A stretch of DNA of 64,000 nt from Lachnospiraceae bacterium (GTDB lineage Bacteria; Bacillota; Clostridia; Lachnospirales; Lachnospiraceae), in NCBI GenBank assembly GCA_009774175.1, contig VSNG01000002.1, positions 134,475 to 198,474 of the forward strand, in the 5' to 3' direction. Made by a program: the position numbers and the translations under genes. Shown here piece after piece: positions 1 through 9,289 of this stretch. How positions within the stretch are numbered: position 1 is the stretch's first letter; the number at the start of each line of letters is the position of its first letter. The notes under the pieces were generated by a model. It was not told the DNA's origin. It saw nothing but the letters and a program-made list of their open reading frames with translations, and made no database searches.

Positions 1-880
1 GCCCGGAAAGATTATTTACCACCGCAGCCGCCATATTCACGCCACAGCCGTAAGCATGAGGATAGCCGCCGCCGAAGCGGGGATTGACCTCCGAAATATG
101 GTAAACGCCGTTTATCTGAAAAATATCAATGTCTATCATACCGCGAAAACCGCATTCCTGCGTAAAATCACGTATCATTGAAAACAGCTTTTCATCCTTA
201 AACGACACGGATTTGTCGGTTTCCCCCGCCCGCATCTTAATCTTCTTCTTTACAAAAATATCCGTGCATTTCCCGGAAAGCATGTCCACATATACGTCGG
301 CGCCAAACTCTGTGCCGTCCATGTATTCCTGAATCATCAGATCGTCGTAAAGATCGCAGAGCACGTCAATTTCCTTTTTACTTCCCACTTTGTTGATATG
401 AATGCTGGCGCTGCCCCGCACCGGCTTTACAAACACGGGATAGTCGATTTCCCCGGATTCCTGCGCCCGATAAAAGGACTCCCTGTCCGCATAACACTTC
501 GCCGTCGGTATCTGCATTTTTTGCAGCAGTTCAAACATTCTGTATTTATCAAAACAGGTTTCCACCAAATCATAATCAGAAACAACCGGCGTTACGCCCG
601 CGGCAAGAAAGCGCTCCCGCTCCTTTGCCAAAAGAGACAGCTCCGGATCAATCAGGGAAAAAACGCCTGTTATTTTTTCTTTTTCGCAAATATCAAGTAT
701 GACGTCCAAATAGTCCGGCGCCGAAATACGGGGCACCAGATAAAAAGCGTCCGCCTCATACACCGCCGGCGCCAGATTGGAGCAGTCTGTCGCAATCACC
801 CGGCCTCTGCCCGCAAGCTCCTTCTTAAAATACTGCACCACCTTATCGCGGGTGCCTGCGCTCAATATCAAAATATTCAT
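1..880 (-). CDS. ATP-grasp enzyme (CarB-like), C-terminus outside window
   Basis: Translation from the ATG at 880 begins MNILILSAGTRDK and runs off the left edge after about 293 residues. An N-terminal pre-ATP-grasp Rossmann part is followed by an ATP-grasp domain ending in the carbamoyl-phosphate-synthase-like block E-V-N-P-R-F-G-G-G-Y-P-H-A. The start has a GGAGAGG site 8 nt upstream. It is the last visible gene of the PglF/PglE/PglC-like module. ATP-grasp enzymes of this kind ligate a carboxylate to an amine through an acyl phosphate, so an amide bond on the 4-amino sugar made by its neighbours is a reasonable inference, but the substrate is not shown. It is not carB itself, since only one ATP-grasp half is present and the context is glycan synthesis. 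Confidence 0.8.
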   Translation of the reverse strand, partial: MNILILSAGTRDKVVQYFKKELAGRGRVIATDCSNLAPAVYEADAFYLVPRISAPDYLDVILDICEKEKITGVFSLIDPELSLLAKERERFLAAGVTPVVSDYDLVETCFDKYRMFELLQKMQIPTAKCYADRESFYRAQESGEIDYPVFVKPVRGSASIHINKVGSKKEIDVLCDLYDDLMIQEYMDGTEFGADVYVDMLSGKCTDIFVKKKIKMRAGETDKSVSFKDEKLFSMIRDFTQECGFRGMIDIDIFQINGVYHISEVNPRFGGGYPHAYGCGVNMAAAVVNNLSG

Positions 881-904
881 GCTTTCATCCTCTCCAAAGC
901 ATTC

Positions 905-1549
905 TCACGGTTCCAAACTCCCTGTCTCTTCCAGTCGTTTCTTCCTGATCTGTGCAAAATTCCCTTCCGCCGCATTGGTGTCCTGCGCCACCTCTTCGGT
1001 ATGCCCGAGCACCGTCTGTACCGTCAGCCACAATACTTTCAGATCCATGGCAAAGGTCAGATGTTCCACATACTCCACATCCTTCTGAAACCGTCTGTCC
1101 CAGTCGATAAAGTTTCTCCCGCTCACCTGCGCCAGCCCCGTAAGTCCCGGTCTCACACTGTGACGAAGCCTTTCCCTTTCCGTGTAATAGGGCAGATAGG
1201 ATACAAGCAAGGGTCTTGGTCCGATTATACTCATATCGCCCTTTAAAATATTAAAAAGCTCCGGCAGCTCGTCCAGGCTGGTGGCGCGCAGAAACTTCCC
1301 AAATTTTGTCAGCCGCACCGAATCCGGCAAAAGCTCCCCCTTTTCGTCCCGCTCATCCGTCATGGTACGGAATTTACAGAGGGTAAAAATTTTTTCATCC
1401 TTCCCCGGCCTTTCCTGATGAAACAGAATCGGGCTTCCCAGCTTCACCCGCACAAGCACCGCCAGAACAAGCAGCACGGGACTTAATACGATAATGCCGC
1501 ACAAAGACAGTATAAAATCCAGACTTCGCTTGATACATTTCTTATACAT
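905..1549 (-). CDS. Small (PglC/EpsL-type) polyprenyl-phosphate sugar phosphotransferase
   Basis: This 214-residue protein is the minimal monotopic phosphoglycosyl transferase: one N-terminal membrane helix (about residues 9-33), then the K-F-R-T-M, D-E-L-P-E-L and F-N-I-L-K-G-D-M-S-I-I-G-P-R-P-L blocks of the bacterial sugar transferase family. It transfers a sugar phosphate from a UDP-sugar to undecaprenyl phosphate at the inner membrane face and so starts a glycan. The short form is typical of PglC, which uses UDP-bacillosamine-type sugars, and the aminotransferase and dehydratase genes just upstream fit that. An AGAGG site lies 8 nt before the ATG. It is one of two priming enzymes here; the other, at 42,713-44,083, is the long form. 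Confidence 0.9.
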   Translation of the reverse strand: MYKKCIKRSLDFILSLCGIIVLSPVLLVLAVLVRVKLGSPILFHQERPGKDEKIFTLCKFRTMTDERDEKGELLPDSVRLTKFGKFLRATSLDELPELFNILKGDMSIIGPRPLLVSYLPYYTERERLRHSVRPGLTGLAQVSGRNFIDWDRRFQKDVEYVEHLTFAMDLKVLWLTVQTVLGHTEEVAQDTNAAEGNFAQIRKKRLEETGSLEP

Positions 1550-1655
1550 ATAGTATTCCTCTCTCAGGATATATTATCATACCGGGAGATGCATCAAAAT
1601 AACTTTACTTTCTCATCCAGCCGCGCAATCCTGCCCGGACATCCGATCCCTTTCA

Positions 1656-1895
1656 CTATCTCGCATCCTTATAGAGCGCATAATAATCCGTCTCCATATT
1701 ATCCGCATATCTTTCGTAAAACTTCTTCGCATCGTCCAGCGCTCTGTTATAAACCCTCTCTCCCAGCATCTCCTGAAAAAAATCAAGTATTTTGCCCGTG
1801 CCGATCACCCCCAGCTCCAAATCGTGCTCTTCCCTGAAAAAAGCCGCAATCTCGTCGCACATCCGGGCCTTATCCTGCTCATTTAAGATATCCAT
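1656..1895 (-). CDS. DUF2164-family small protein
   Basis: This 79-residue acidic protein has the pattern of the DUF2164 family: a basic/acidic N-terminal helix, a central F-F-R-E-E-H-D-L-E-L-G-V-I-G stretch, I-L-D-F-F-Q-E, and Y-N-R-A-L-D-D-A followed by a final helix. No function is known for the family. A GGGGAG site lies 5 nt before the ATG. It sits between the PglE-like aminotransferase and the PglC-like transferase, in the same direction, with gaps of about 60 and 105 nt. It could be a small accessory or an unrelated passenger. No membrane segment or signal peptide is present. Confidence 0.7.
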   Translation of the reverse strand: MDILNEQDKARMCDEIAAFFREEHDLELGVIGTGKILDFFQEMLGERVYNRALDDAKKFYERYADNMETDYYALYKDAR

Positions 1896-1955
1896 CTTTT
1901 CTCCCCATATCTCAGAACCCCATACGCCTGCTCTTCGTCCGCATTTTATCCTGCC

Positions 1956-3086
1956 CTAAAACATTTCCCTCACAGTACGGATAATCGCTTCCATCTCTTC
2001 CTCCGTATTCTTGATATCGCTGGGCAGGCACAGGCCTCTGGCAAAGATATCCTCGCCCACGCTCCTGCCGTCCCCGTTGTGGGGCCAGAAATCACAATTT
2101 GCAAAAACAGGCTGCATGTGCATGGGCTTCCAGATCGGTCTGGTCTCCGCGTTAAGCCTTTCATCCAGCGTATCCATGATCTTTTCCGGCGTCACTCCGC
2201 AATCCGGCGAAACCGTCATACAGGAAAGCCAGTTGTTGGCGTCTCCCTCTGTATTCATGGGATTCATCTGAATCGCGGGAATATCTGCAAAAGCCTGCCT
2301 GTACCGCTCATAAATCGCTTTCTTTCTGGCCTTGTGCTCCTCCAGATGGAGCAGCTGTCCCCTGCCGATTCCTGCCGTGATATTACTCATGCGATAGTTA
2401 TATCCAATCTGGGAATGCTGATAATGTCTGGCCGGGTCCCTCGCCTGCGTAGCAAGGAAAGTCACCTTCTTCGCAGCATCTTCCTCCTTCGACACAAACA
2501 TGCCGCCTCCAGAAGTAGTAATAATCTTGTTCCCGTTAAAGGAATAAATGCCGTATTTTCCGAAAGTACCTGTGCACTGCCCCTTATAGGTGCTTCCCAG
2601 AGATTCCGCAGCGTCCTCGATCAAGGGCGTTCCATGCGCCTTACAGATTTCCATGATCTCCGTAAGCTTTGCAGGCGTGCCATAAAGATGCACGCAGATC
2701 ACCGCTTTGGGATTCGGATATTTTTCATAAGCCCGCTTTAACGCCTGCGGAGACATATTCCACGTATCCGGCTCAGCGTCGATAAATACCGGCGTACCGT
2801 TTTCATAAACAATGGGATTGCAGGAAGCGGAAAAAGTCAGATCAGATACGAACACCACGTCTCCCTGCTTTACTCCCAGAAGCCGAAGCGCCATATGGAT
2901 GGCCGCCGTGCCGGAAGACAAAGCCGCCGCGTAGCCGCAGCCCGTGTACTCTGTCATTTCCTTCTCAAAAGCATTCACATTCGGTCCAAGAGGCGCTACC
3001 CAGTTCGTTTCGAAAGCTTCCTGTACAAACCTCTGCTCGTCCCCGTGCATTGTCGGGGAAGACATATAAATCCTTTTTTTCTCCAT
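1956..3086 (-). CDS. DegT/DnrJ/EryC1 aminotransferase, PglE/EpsN-like
   Basis: A 376-residue PLP enzyme of the sugar aminotransferase family. The S-S-G-T-A-A-I-H cofactor-phosphate loop is near residue 60, the E-D-A-A-E-S-L motif carrying the pyridine-binding Asp is near 158-163, and the Schiff-base lysine is K187 in S-F-N-G-N-K followed by T-T-S-G-G-G. Lys in N-G-N-K with S-G-G-G is typical of PglE/EpsN-type enzymes that convert UDP-4-keto-6-deoxy-GlcNAc to the 4-amino sugar. The matching membrane 4,6-dehydratase is encoded just upstream. An AGGAGGG site lies 9 nt before the ATG. The exact sugar configuration cannot be read from sequence. Confidence 0.88.
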   Translation of the reverse strand: MEKKRIYMSSPTMHGDEQRFVQEAFETNWVAPLGPNVNAFEKEMTEYTGCGYAAALSSGTAAIHMALRLLGVKQGDVVFVSDLTFSASCNPIVYENGTPVFIDAEPDTWNMSPQALKRAYEKYPNPKAVICVHLYGTPAKLTEIMEICKAHGTPLIEDAAESLGSTYKGQCTGTFGKYGIYSFNGNKIITTSGGGMFVSKEEDAAKKVTFLATQARDPARHYQHSQIGYNYRMSNITAGIGRGQLLHLEEHKARKKAIYERYRQAFADIPAIQMNPMNTEGDANNWLSCMTVSPDCGVTPEKIMDTLDERLNAETRPIWKPMHMQPVFANCDFWPHNGDGRSVGEDIFARGLCLPSDIKNTEEEMEAIIRTVREMF

Positions 3087-3117
3087 GATACTTATCCCTC
3101 CTGTCGATCGAGCCTGC

Positions 3118-4986
3118 TTAATCTGTGTAGTGATAAGTCGGCACGATCTTTTGAATCAGCGGCCTGATATCCGAACTCTCAATCTGAGACTCGTCCTTAA
3201 GCTCCTTCAACTGTGCAAAAAACTCATATTCATCCAGTTCAATCGGTTTGCCGATATGAATCATGCGGTTAGCCGTGTCCTTCATGCCCTCCTCATCCAT
3301 CAGAAGCTCTTCATAAAGCTTCTCTCCGGGGCGAAGGCCCGTAAATTCTATTTTAATATCCTCGCCCACACGATACCCGGAAAGCTTAATCAGATTTTCC
3401 GCCAGAGAAAGGATTTTTACCGGCTCACCCATATCCAGAACGAAAATTTCTCCGCCCTTCGCGTATGCGCCCGCCTGCAGTACCAGAGATACCGCTTCCG
3501 GTATGGTCATAAAATAACGAATGATATCTGGGTGCGTTACCGTCACCGGACCGCCCGCCGCTATCTGCTTGCGAAAAAGCGGAATCACGCTGCCGTTACT
3601 GCCAAGCACATTACCAAAACGCACCGCCACAAACTCCGTCTCGTAATGCTTGTCAAAGGTCTGGATAATCATTTCGCAGATCCGCTTACTGGCTCCCATA
3701 ATATTCGTGGGGTTCACCGCTTTGTCGGTGGAGATCATGACAAAACGCTTTACGCCGCTCATGGCCGCCGCCTGGGCCGTCTTAAAGGTGCCGAATACAT
3801 TATTCTTTATGGCCTCTGTAGGGCTGTCCTCCATCAGCGGCACATGCTTATGGGCCGCCGCATGATAAACGATGTTTGGACGATATTTGGAAAAAATATA
3901 GTTCATTCGGTTGGTATTGCGCACGGATGCAATCAGTACCATCAGATTCAGATCCGGAAATTTCAGCTTTAATTCCTGCTGAATGTCATAAACCGAATTT
4001 TCATAAATATCAACAATGATTAACTGTTTCGGTTTATGGTTTGCAATCTGTCTGCAAAGCTCACTGCCGATGGAACCGCCTCCGCCGGTGACAAGCACCA
4101 CCTTCCCCTGCACATAACCAAGAATGGAATCCATATCCACCGTAATGGGTTCTCTGCCAAGCAGATCCTCCAATTCCACATCCCGCAGCTTACTGACGTT
4201 GACCTCGCCGTTTACAAGCTGATACATCCCCGGCAGGGAACGCAGTTTACAGTTTGTGTCCTTACAGATATCCAGTATTTCCTTGATTTCCGTTCTGGGG
4301 GCGGAGGGCATGGCCACTATGATTTCATCCACGTCATAGATATCCGCGCACTCCACAATTTTCTCACGGCCGCCCGCAACTTTGATTCCCTGAATATACC
4401 TTCCCCATTTTCCCTTGTCGTCGTCGATGATACACTTAATGACCATGGTGGAAAAGTTGCTGTTCACAATCTCCTTGATAATCAGATTGGCCGCCTCTCC
4501 GGCGCCGATCACCATAACGGAAATCAGGTTCTTTTTATTTTGCTGCTTGTGCTTTAATCCCCGGAAAAACCGATAGGAAAAGCGGCTGGCAAAGATACAG
4601 ACAACCAGAACCGCCATATAGGCCGGATAATAGCTTCTGGGCACCGCCCGGCTCGTCACCTTGAAAAACTGCAGTCCAACGGCCCCCGCCAGCATGGACA
4701 GTACGCACGCCACCACAATATTCTGTAATTCCGTCTCCCCCGCAAAAGCCCACAGACTGCTGTAGAGACGCATAATATAAAAAACAATCAGCGTCACAAG
4801 AATATTGACGGGCAGAAAATGCTCTATGGGCTGCATAAAATGTCCGGGAATTTCATCCAGATGGAAATCGTAACGCCACAAAATAGCAACATAGCTGGCC
4901 AGGACTATACTGATCACATCGTAAATCACCAGACATGTCCGTCTGTAAAACAGTTTCACATTGAAGGGTTTTCTTGTTTTTTCCAT
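3118..4986 (-). CDS. Membrane UDP-GlcNAc 4,6-dehydratase, PglF/CapD/EpsC-like
   Basis: This large SDR enzyme is 622 residues from the chosen ATG. About four N-terminal membrane helices are followed by a CoA-binding/Rossmann-like region (V-I-G-A-G-E-A-A) and the SDR domain, with G-G-G-G-S-I-G-S-E for NAD and M-I-S-T-D-K-A-V-N-P as the active-site region. Here the usual Tyr-x-x-x-Lys is replaced by the M-x-x-x-K arrangement (I-M-G-A-S-K) known in the PglF class. It makes UDP-4-keto-6-deoxy-GlcNAc for the next gene. The ORF remains open to 5,067, but those codons overlap the preceding gene and 4,986 is the first sensible Met. The ribosome binding site is weak (GGATACAGAT), which suggests translational coupling. 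Confidence 0.88.
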   Translation of the reverse strand: MEKTRKPFNVKLFYRRTCLVIYDVISIVLASYVAILWRYDFHLDEIPGHFMQPIEHFLPVNILVTLIVFYIMRLYSSLWAFAGETELQNIVVACVLSMLAGAVGLQFFKVTSRAVPRSYYPAYMAVLVVCIFASRFSYRFFRGLKHKQQNKKNLISVMVIGAGEAANLIIKEIVNSNFSTMVIKCIIDDDKGKWGRYIQGIKVAGGREKIVECADIYDVDEIIVAMPSAPRTEIKEILDICKDTNCKLRSLPGMYQLVNGEVNVSKLRDVELEDLLGREPITVDMDSILGYVQGKVVLVTGGGGSIGSELCRQIANHKPKQLIIVDIYENSVYDIQQELKLKFPDLNLMVLIASVRNTNRMNYIFSKYRPNIVYHAAAHKHVPLMEDSPTEAIKNNVFGTFKTAQAAAMSGVKRFVMISTDKAVNPTNIMGASKRICEMIIQTFDKHYETEFVAVRFGNVLGSNGSVIPLFRKQIAAGGPVTVTHPDIIRYFMTIPEAVSLVLQAGAYAKGGEIFVLDMGEPVKILSLAENLIKLSGYRVGEDIKIEFTGLRPGEKLYEELLMDEEGMKDTANRMIHIGKPIELDEYEFFAQLKELKDESQIESSDIRPLIQKIVPTYHYTD

Positions 4987-5002
4987 ATCTGTATCCGTTT
5001 TC

Positions 5003-7534
5003 TTAAGCTTCGTCCTTTCGTATATCCACAAGCAGCGGCCCCATGGTAAGAAGCAGACAGTATGCAATCGGACAGCAGGGGTGGAAAATCCATTCCGTCA
5101 GCCCCGCCACCGCAAACAATAATAACAGCGCAAGCGGAAACAGCGCGCACGCCCTGTCCTCCCTGTGCCGCCTGTAGTAAATCCATGCCTGCACAAGCGT
5201 CCCGATCCCCAGAAGGAGGAATACGGCTCCCACAAAAATACCATGGTCATAGGCCACCTGTAAATAGATATTGTGGGCATGGGCCAGATAATTGCCGTCA
5301 GGCTCCATGACGCCCATATCGTCGTGCCCGTTCCTGTTAAGCCTCTCATAATACCGCGCGAATATATAAAGTCTTCCGTTTGTGTAGGATGCTTCTTCCG
5401 CAGCTTCCGCCGCCGCCATATCTTCCGCGGAAGCGAGCAGTCTCTTTGGCCCCCTTTCCAGATAGGGGCTTCTGTACTCCGACTGGCCGTCAGCCTTGCT
5501 GAAATAGAGGAACGCGTTCAGACTTTTTTCCTCCGGAATGCCAAGCACCTTCATCTGAAAGGTCTGGATAAAACGCTCCACCGTAATATAATAGTAGGAA
5601 TCCATATCCCTGCCGTGCACCAGTTCCGTGGGAAAATCCTCTATCTCATGGGCCCTAATGTCGGCGGCCGCCGCAGGAACCGCCCGCTGCGCCGTAAATA
5701 CGATGGGAAGGCCTACGACCACGGAAAGAGCCATCAGCCCGGCACCCCGTAAAAAGCGCCGCCACTTTTCCCGAAGGGGAAGCTCCTTTCCCGAAAAGAA
5801 GGCCATCGGAATTATCACAACCGCCGTCACAAGAATCGCCAGATATCCGGTTCTGGAAAGCGTAAACAAAAGATACATGGCGGAAAGGCCAAATACCGAA
5901 AGCTCCTTATAAGTGCCCGCAAGGCTGGGTCTTTTTCCGTAAGCGTCCATAAACTTAATAAGCGCCGCGCACACCACAAGAGCCAGATACACCGCGGAAA
6001 TCGTCACGGTATGAAAATGGAACGGATAGCGGTAGTACCGAAAGTACATATAAGGCCTGTGCAGCAGACAATACCCCACCGTCAAAAGAAAATGAAGTAA
6101 AATCCCGTTTACTATATTGTGCAGCAGCGCCGCCCTTTTTACACCTGACGCCATTCGCAAATAGATAAGCGCAAAAACGCAGACCAGAAAAATCGGCCAC
6201 CCTCTTGTATTGCGGAATATAATAATCAGCGCGAAAAATGCCCCCACCAGAATACCGTAGGGCACGGATATGCCGCGAACCTTTTTGTTACACAGACTCA
6301 TCAGCGTATTGAGTATAACAAATCCGCCCAGAATACCCGCCCAAATCGACAGCTTCAGAGCAAGAAAATCCAATTCTCCAAAGGAGATATCAGCTCCTGC
6401 GCCAGCAGAAAAGCCATAAACCGCCGACATAACAGTCTTATAATGCAGGCCGGCCGCCACCGCTGCCGCTATCACATAGAGCACATTCTCCCAGTTAAAA
6501 AGCTCTTCCTTCTTATAGGTAACAATAAGCGCAAGCGCACAGAAAATCAACACTTGCCTGTAAGCCACCGTGTGATGAATTTCATACAGGGCGTTCATAT
6601 AATTACAGCAGCCCCAGAGCGCTCCCGCAATCATGACGGACTGCAGATCATCCTTCCATCTGCCCTGCAATACTTTGAAAACCGACCTGTCCGTGGCTAT
6701 TCCCGTCCTGTCGTGATTCACTGCATAAAGCGCCGCAATTACGGCAAGCAGGATCCCCAGCTCGTAAAACAGGATGGAATAAATATCTGTGGTCAGAACA
6801 TGGCAGGGCCAGACCGCCGCCCCGCAGGCAATACCGGCCGCCACGATCAGCGGATTTAAGGTAAACCGCATTGCCCGCTCTACTGTAAGCAGCGTATTTC
6901 GTTCCGGGCGCTTTCCATAATAAATCCCGCTAAGCCATGTGGCAAGCACGCCAAAAAGCAGAAAAACCGCATCAAAGGCAAGGGTTTTGCCTTTGCGCAG
7001 CGGTACCTCATAGTCATAGTCCGCAATGACACACCGTTCCACATCTTCTACGCCATCGTAGGAACTCGCACTGATATAAATATTGCTGTTATCTCCCGTA
7101 TTGTCGGCGTAAGCTACATGAAATTCCGACTCCACGCCCTGAAGCAGGAAATAATAATCCCGTCCCACTTCCACGTCAGTATTAATCTGTATCCTGCACC
7201 AGCCGGGAATCGACTCCATGGCTTTGATGTCGATTACCTGCTGCATCATTGTCTGCATGGATGCGTCGCGGAGCACAAAGTTAAATTTGTCCCCCCTGGT
7301 CATATCCTCCAGATAGATCTGTATCTCTTTGAGCCGGTCATACTGTGCGATAAATCTCTGCTGCACCACATGGTCCGCATTCACCGGCTCGGAAACTTCC
7401 CTGTTCCTGCTGCCGCTTGCAGAGCGCACTTCCTCATGGATCAGACGAAGCGGCCATAACGCCAGCGTCGCGCATATCACCAAAATCCAGATCGTACCGC
7501 AGATGGCTTGCCTTTTATTTAAAATTCGATTCAT
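5003..7534 (-). CDS. Large O-antigen ligase/polymerase-like (Wzy_C) membrane protein
   Basis: This 843-residue polytopic membrane protein starts after an AGAGGA site 5 nt before the ATG. It has an N-terminal helix, an approximately 150-residue extracytoplasmic region, many membrane helices, a large late loop (about residues 600-730) and the C-terminal stretch A-H-N-I-Y-L-Q-V-A-Y-D-H-G-I-F. That His-Asn and Gly context is the hallmark of the O-antigen ligase/polymerase family, which joins lipid-linked glycans outside the membrane. It is larger than typical WaaL or Wzy because of the N-terminal sensor-like region. It is one of two polymerase-like genes here; the other is the EpsG-type protein at 39.7-40.9 kb. 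Whether it polymerises or transfers the glycan to an acceptor is open. Confidence 0.75.
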   Translation of the reverse strand: MNRILNKRQAICGTIWILVICATLALWPLRLIHEEVRSASGSRNREVSEPVNADHVVQQRFIAQYDRLKEIQIYLEDMTRGDKFNFVLRDASMQTMMQQVIDIKAMESIPGWCRIQINTDVEVGRDYYFLLQGVESEFHVAYADNTGDNSNIYISASSYDGVEDVERCVIADYDYEVPLRKGKTLAFDAVFLLFGVLATWLSGIYYGKRPERNTLLTVERAMRFTLNPLIVAAGIACGAAVWPCHVLTTDIYSILFYELGILLAVIAALYAVNHDRTGIATDRSVFKVLQGRWKDDLQSVMIAGALWGCCNYMNALYEIHHTVAYRQVLIFCALALIVTYKKEELFNWENVLYVIAAAVAAGLHYKTVMSAVYGFSAGAGADISFGELDFLALKLSIWAGILGGFVILNTLMSLCNKKVRGISVPYGILVGAFFALIIIFRNTRGWPIFLVCVFALIYLRMASGVKRAALLHNIVNGILLHFLLTVGYCLLHRPYMYFRYYRYPFHFHTVTISAVYLALVVCAALIKFMDAYGKRPSLAGTYKELSVFGLSAMYLLFTLSRTGYLAILVTAVVIIPMAFFSGKELPLREKWRRFLRGAGLMALSVVVGLPIVFTAQRAVPAAAADIRAHEIEDFPTELVHGRDMDSYYYITVERFIQTFQMKVLGIPEEKSLNAFLYFSKADGQSEYRSPYLERGPKRLLASAEDMAAAEAAEEASYTNGRLYIFARYYERLNRNGHDDMGVMEPDGNYLAHAHNIYLQVAYDHGIFVGAVFLLLGIGTLVQAWIYYRRHREDRACALFPLALLLLFAVAGLTEWIFHPCCPIAYCLLLTMGPLLVDIRKDEA

Positions 7535-7603
7535 AAGTTTCCTCTTATCATCATCCTGATTCGCTGATAAACCATTCCTTAGTGTACCACAATCATCCTT
7601 TTT

Positions 7604-9289
7604 TTACAACAAATGCCGTTTCATGGCCGCCATCCCCAAAAACAGCGGCAGTCCGTACCAGAGAAACAGCACATATCTGGGCAGATACGTGGGTCCCAGA
7701 AGGACCGTGAGCCATAACAGAAAAACAGGCAGAAACGGATACATTATTTCATATCTTCTTCTGTTTAACATCCATGTAAAAAGGAAGGCGATAAACCAGA
7801 ACATGGCTCCCGGAGAAAACAGCCAGGAGACAACCGGCGCTTTCTCCTTCCAGACCTCCAGAGAAAGTCTGCGGTAAATCTCGTCAAGCCATGGAATTTT
7901 ACTCTCCCTGACGCCCGGCTCTTCCACCTCATAGCCAAAATAGGAATTGTCCTTATAAGTAAAAGTAAAAACCGTGTTGCCTCCGTATACGTTGATCACT
8001 GTGTCGGGATACCAAAAGCCATAGGAAGTCATAAACCATGCGTTGAGATAAATAAGCGGCTTTTTCATGCCTGTCCGCAGCCAGAGCGACCCATATTTCG
8101 CCTTATCCTCCGCAAAGGCGGCATTGTCGAAACGGTATTTAACCGGATCGGAAAGACGCGGCGTATACAGGGAAAGCGCCTCCTTGGACAAAACCTCGTA
8201 CAGAATCTCCCTGTCCTCCGGCGTAAATACCTCCGGCGCATATTTGTAGGTTCTGGCCATCTGCTGAATGGGCACTGTCAAAATTTCCTGATACTCTCCG
8301 CTCTGCGCGTGGAGCGCCGTCTTTAAACCGACGTTCACAAAAAGGCAGCCGGCCACCGCGCAGGCCGTCAGAAAAAGGATCTGCCTCCACTGTTTTTTCT
8401 GCAGGAAAAGTAAAAAGGGAATCATGACAAGAAAGGCATAGAAACCGTTATTGCGAAAAAGCATCATCGCCATGCCGCTAAGCACAAAGAGGAGCCGCCA
8501 GCCCCTTGAAGTAAAAAACCGCTCCTGCGCGCCCATCTCCAAAAGACAGATCATCAAAAGCAAAAGCGCCGTCGTAAACAGCGCATCCTTGGCGGAACAC
8601 AGCGTAAACATCACCACCGTAGGAAACAGACCCAAATAGAAAAGGCCAAACAGACGTATGCCCCGGGATATCCTTCTTTCCCGAAGATACCAGAACAAAA
8701 AAGCGAATCCGCCCGCCACAACCGCCATCTGTAAGACAGTATAGCAGGCAATCCCCAGATTATAAGAGCCTGTCAGCTTGTGCACGCCGCAGACCATTCC
8801 GCCCAGAAGAAGCACATGTACAAGGGGATGATGCGTGGAAAATGTTCTTGACGCCACCTGCACATACTCATCCTGCGCGTCATACACGAAAAAACCGGGG
8901 TACACCGCCAAAAATACAGGCAGCCAGCACAAAAACAACACAACAAAAGAAAGGAGGACAATATGCCTGTCCGTCCATTCGAGAACATGCGCTATTTTAT
9001 CAGGCATTCTTTTCCCCGGAAAAGCTTTTTCTCCGGCCTTTGTCTTCCCCGCTGCGACCTTTGTCTGCGCCAGATCAAACAGCCGCCACAAAAGCCGTAC
9101 CAGCGCCGTAAAGACAGCAGTCAGCACAAGGATGGAAGCCCATAGCCGCCAGTCCCTGACGTCCACGTTTTCCACGCTGTCCAGCCGCGCGCCAAACAAA
9201 AGCGCCGCCGCAAACAAAAAGGAAAAAAAGCCCGCAATCAGAAAGCTTCTTTTTTCTTCTTTTCTTTCCTCAGTCCCCATCTCTCTCAT
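7604..9289 (-). CDS. Polytopic membrane protein, DUF6020-like, probable GT-C glycosyltransferase
   Basis: About 561 residues with an early membrane helix, then roughly ten more. The first large loop carries Y-P-G-F-F-V-Y-D-A-Q-D-E, an acidic loop as in GT-C transferases that use polyprenyl-phosphate sugars, followed by T-H-H-P-L-V-H. It resembles the DUF6020 family of Firmicutes, whose reaction is not established. The start is placed at ATG 9,289 with GGAG 7 nt upstream rather than the GTG at 9,295 or the ATG at 9,280. It overlaps the end of the GT2 gene before it, so translation is probably coupled to that DPM1/GtrB-like enzyme, which may supply its lipid-linked sugar donor. Confidence 0.65.
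   Translation of the reverse strand: MREMGTEERKEEKRSFLIAGFFSFLFAAALLFGARLDSVENVDVRDWRLWASILVLTAVFTALVRLLWRLFDLAQTKVAAGKTKAGEKAFPGKRMPDKIAHVLEWTDRHIVLLSFVVLFLCWLPVFLAVYPGFFVYDAQDEYVQVASRTFSTHHPLVHVLLLGGMVCGVHKLTGSYNLGIACYTVLQMAVVAGGFAFLFWYLRERRISRGIRLFGLFYLGLFPTVVMFTLCSAKDALFTTALLLLMICLLEMGAQERFFTSRGWRLLFVLSGMAMMLFRNNGFYAFLVMIPFLLFLQKKQWRQILFLTACAVAGCLFVNVGLKTALHAQSGEYQEILTVPIQQMARTYKYAPEVFTPEDREILYEVLSKEALSLYTPRLSDPVKYRFDNAAFAEDKAKYGSLWLRTGMKKPLIYLNAWFMTSYGFWYPDTVINVYGGNTVFTFTYKDNSYFGYEVEEPGVRESKIPWLDEIYRRLSLEVWKEKAPVVSWLFSPGAMFWFIAFLFTWMLNRRRYEIMYPFLPVFLLWLTVLLGPTYLPRYVLFLWYGLPLFLGMAAMKRHLL

Noticed and set aside
1..880. Carbamoyl-phosphate synthase large subunit
   Set aside because: The EVNPRFGGGYPHA block is CarB-like, but the protein starts with its own Met and a single ATP-grasp unit, and the setting is glycan synthesis.
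398..1246. Plus-strand open frame of 282 codons
   Set aside because: Shadow of the ATP-grasp and priming transferase genes, which have motifs and good starts.
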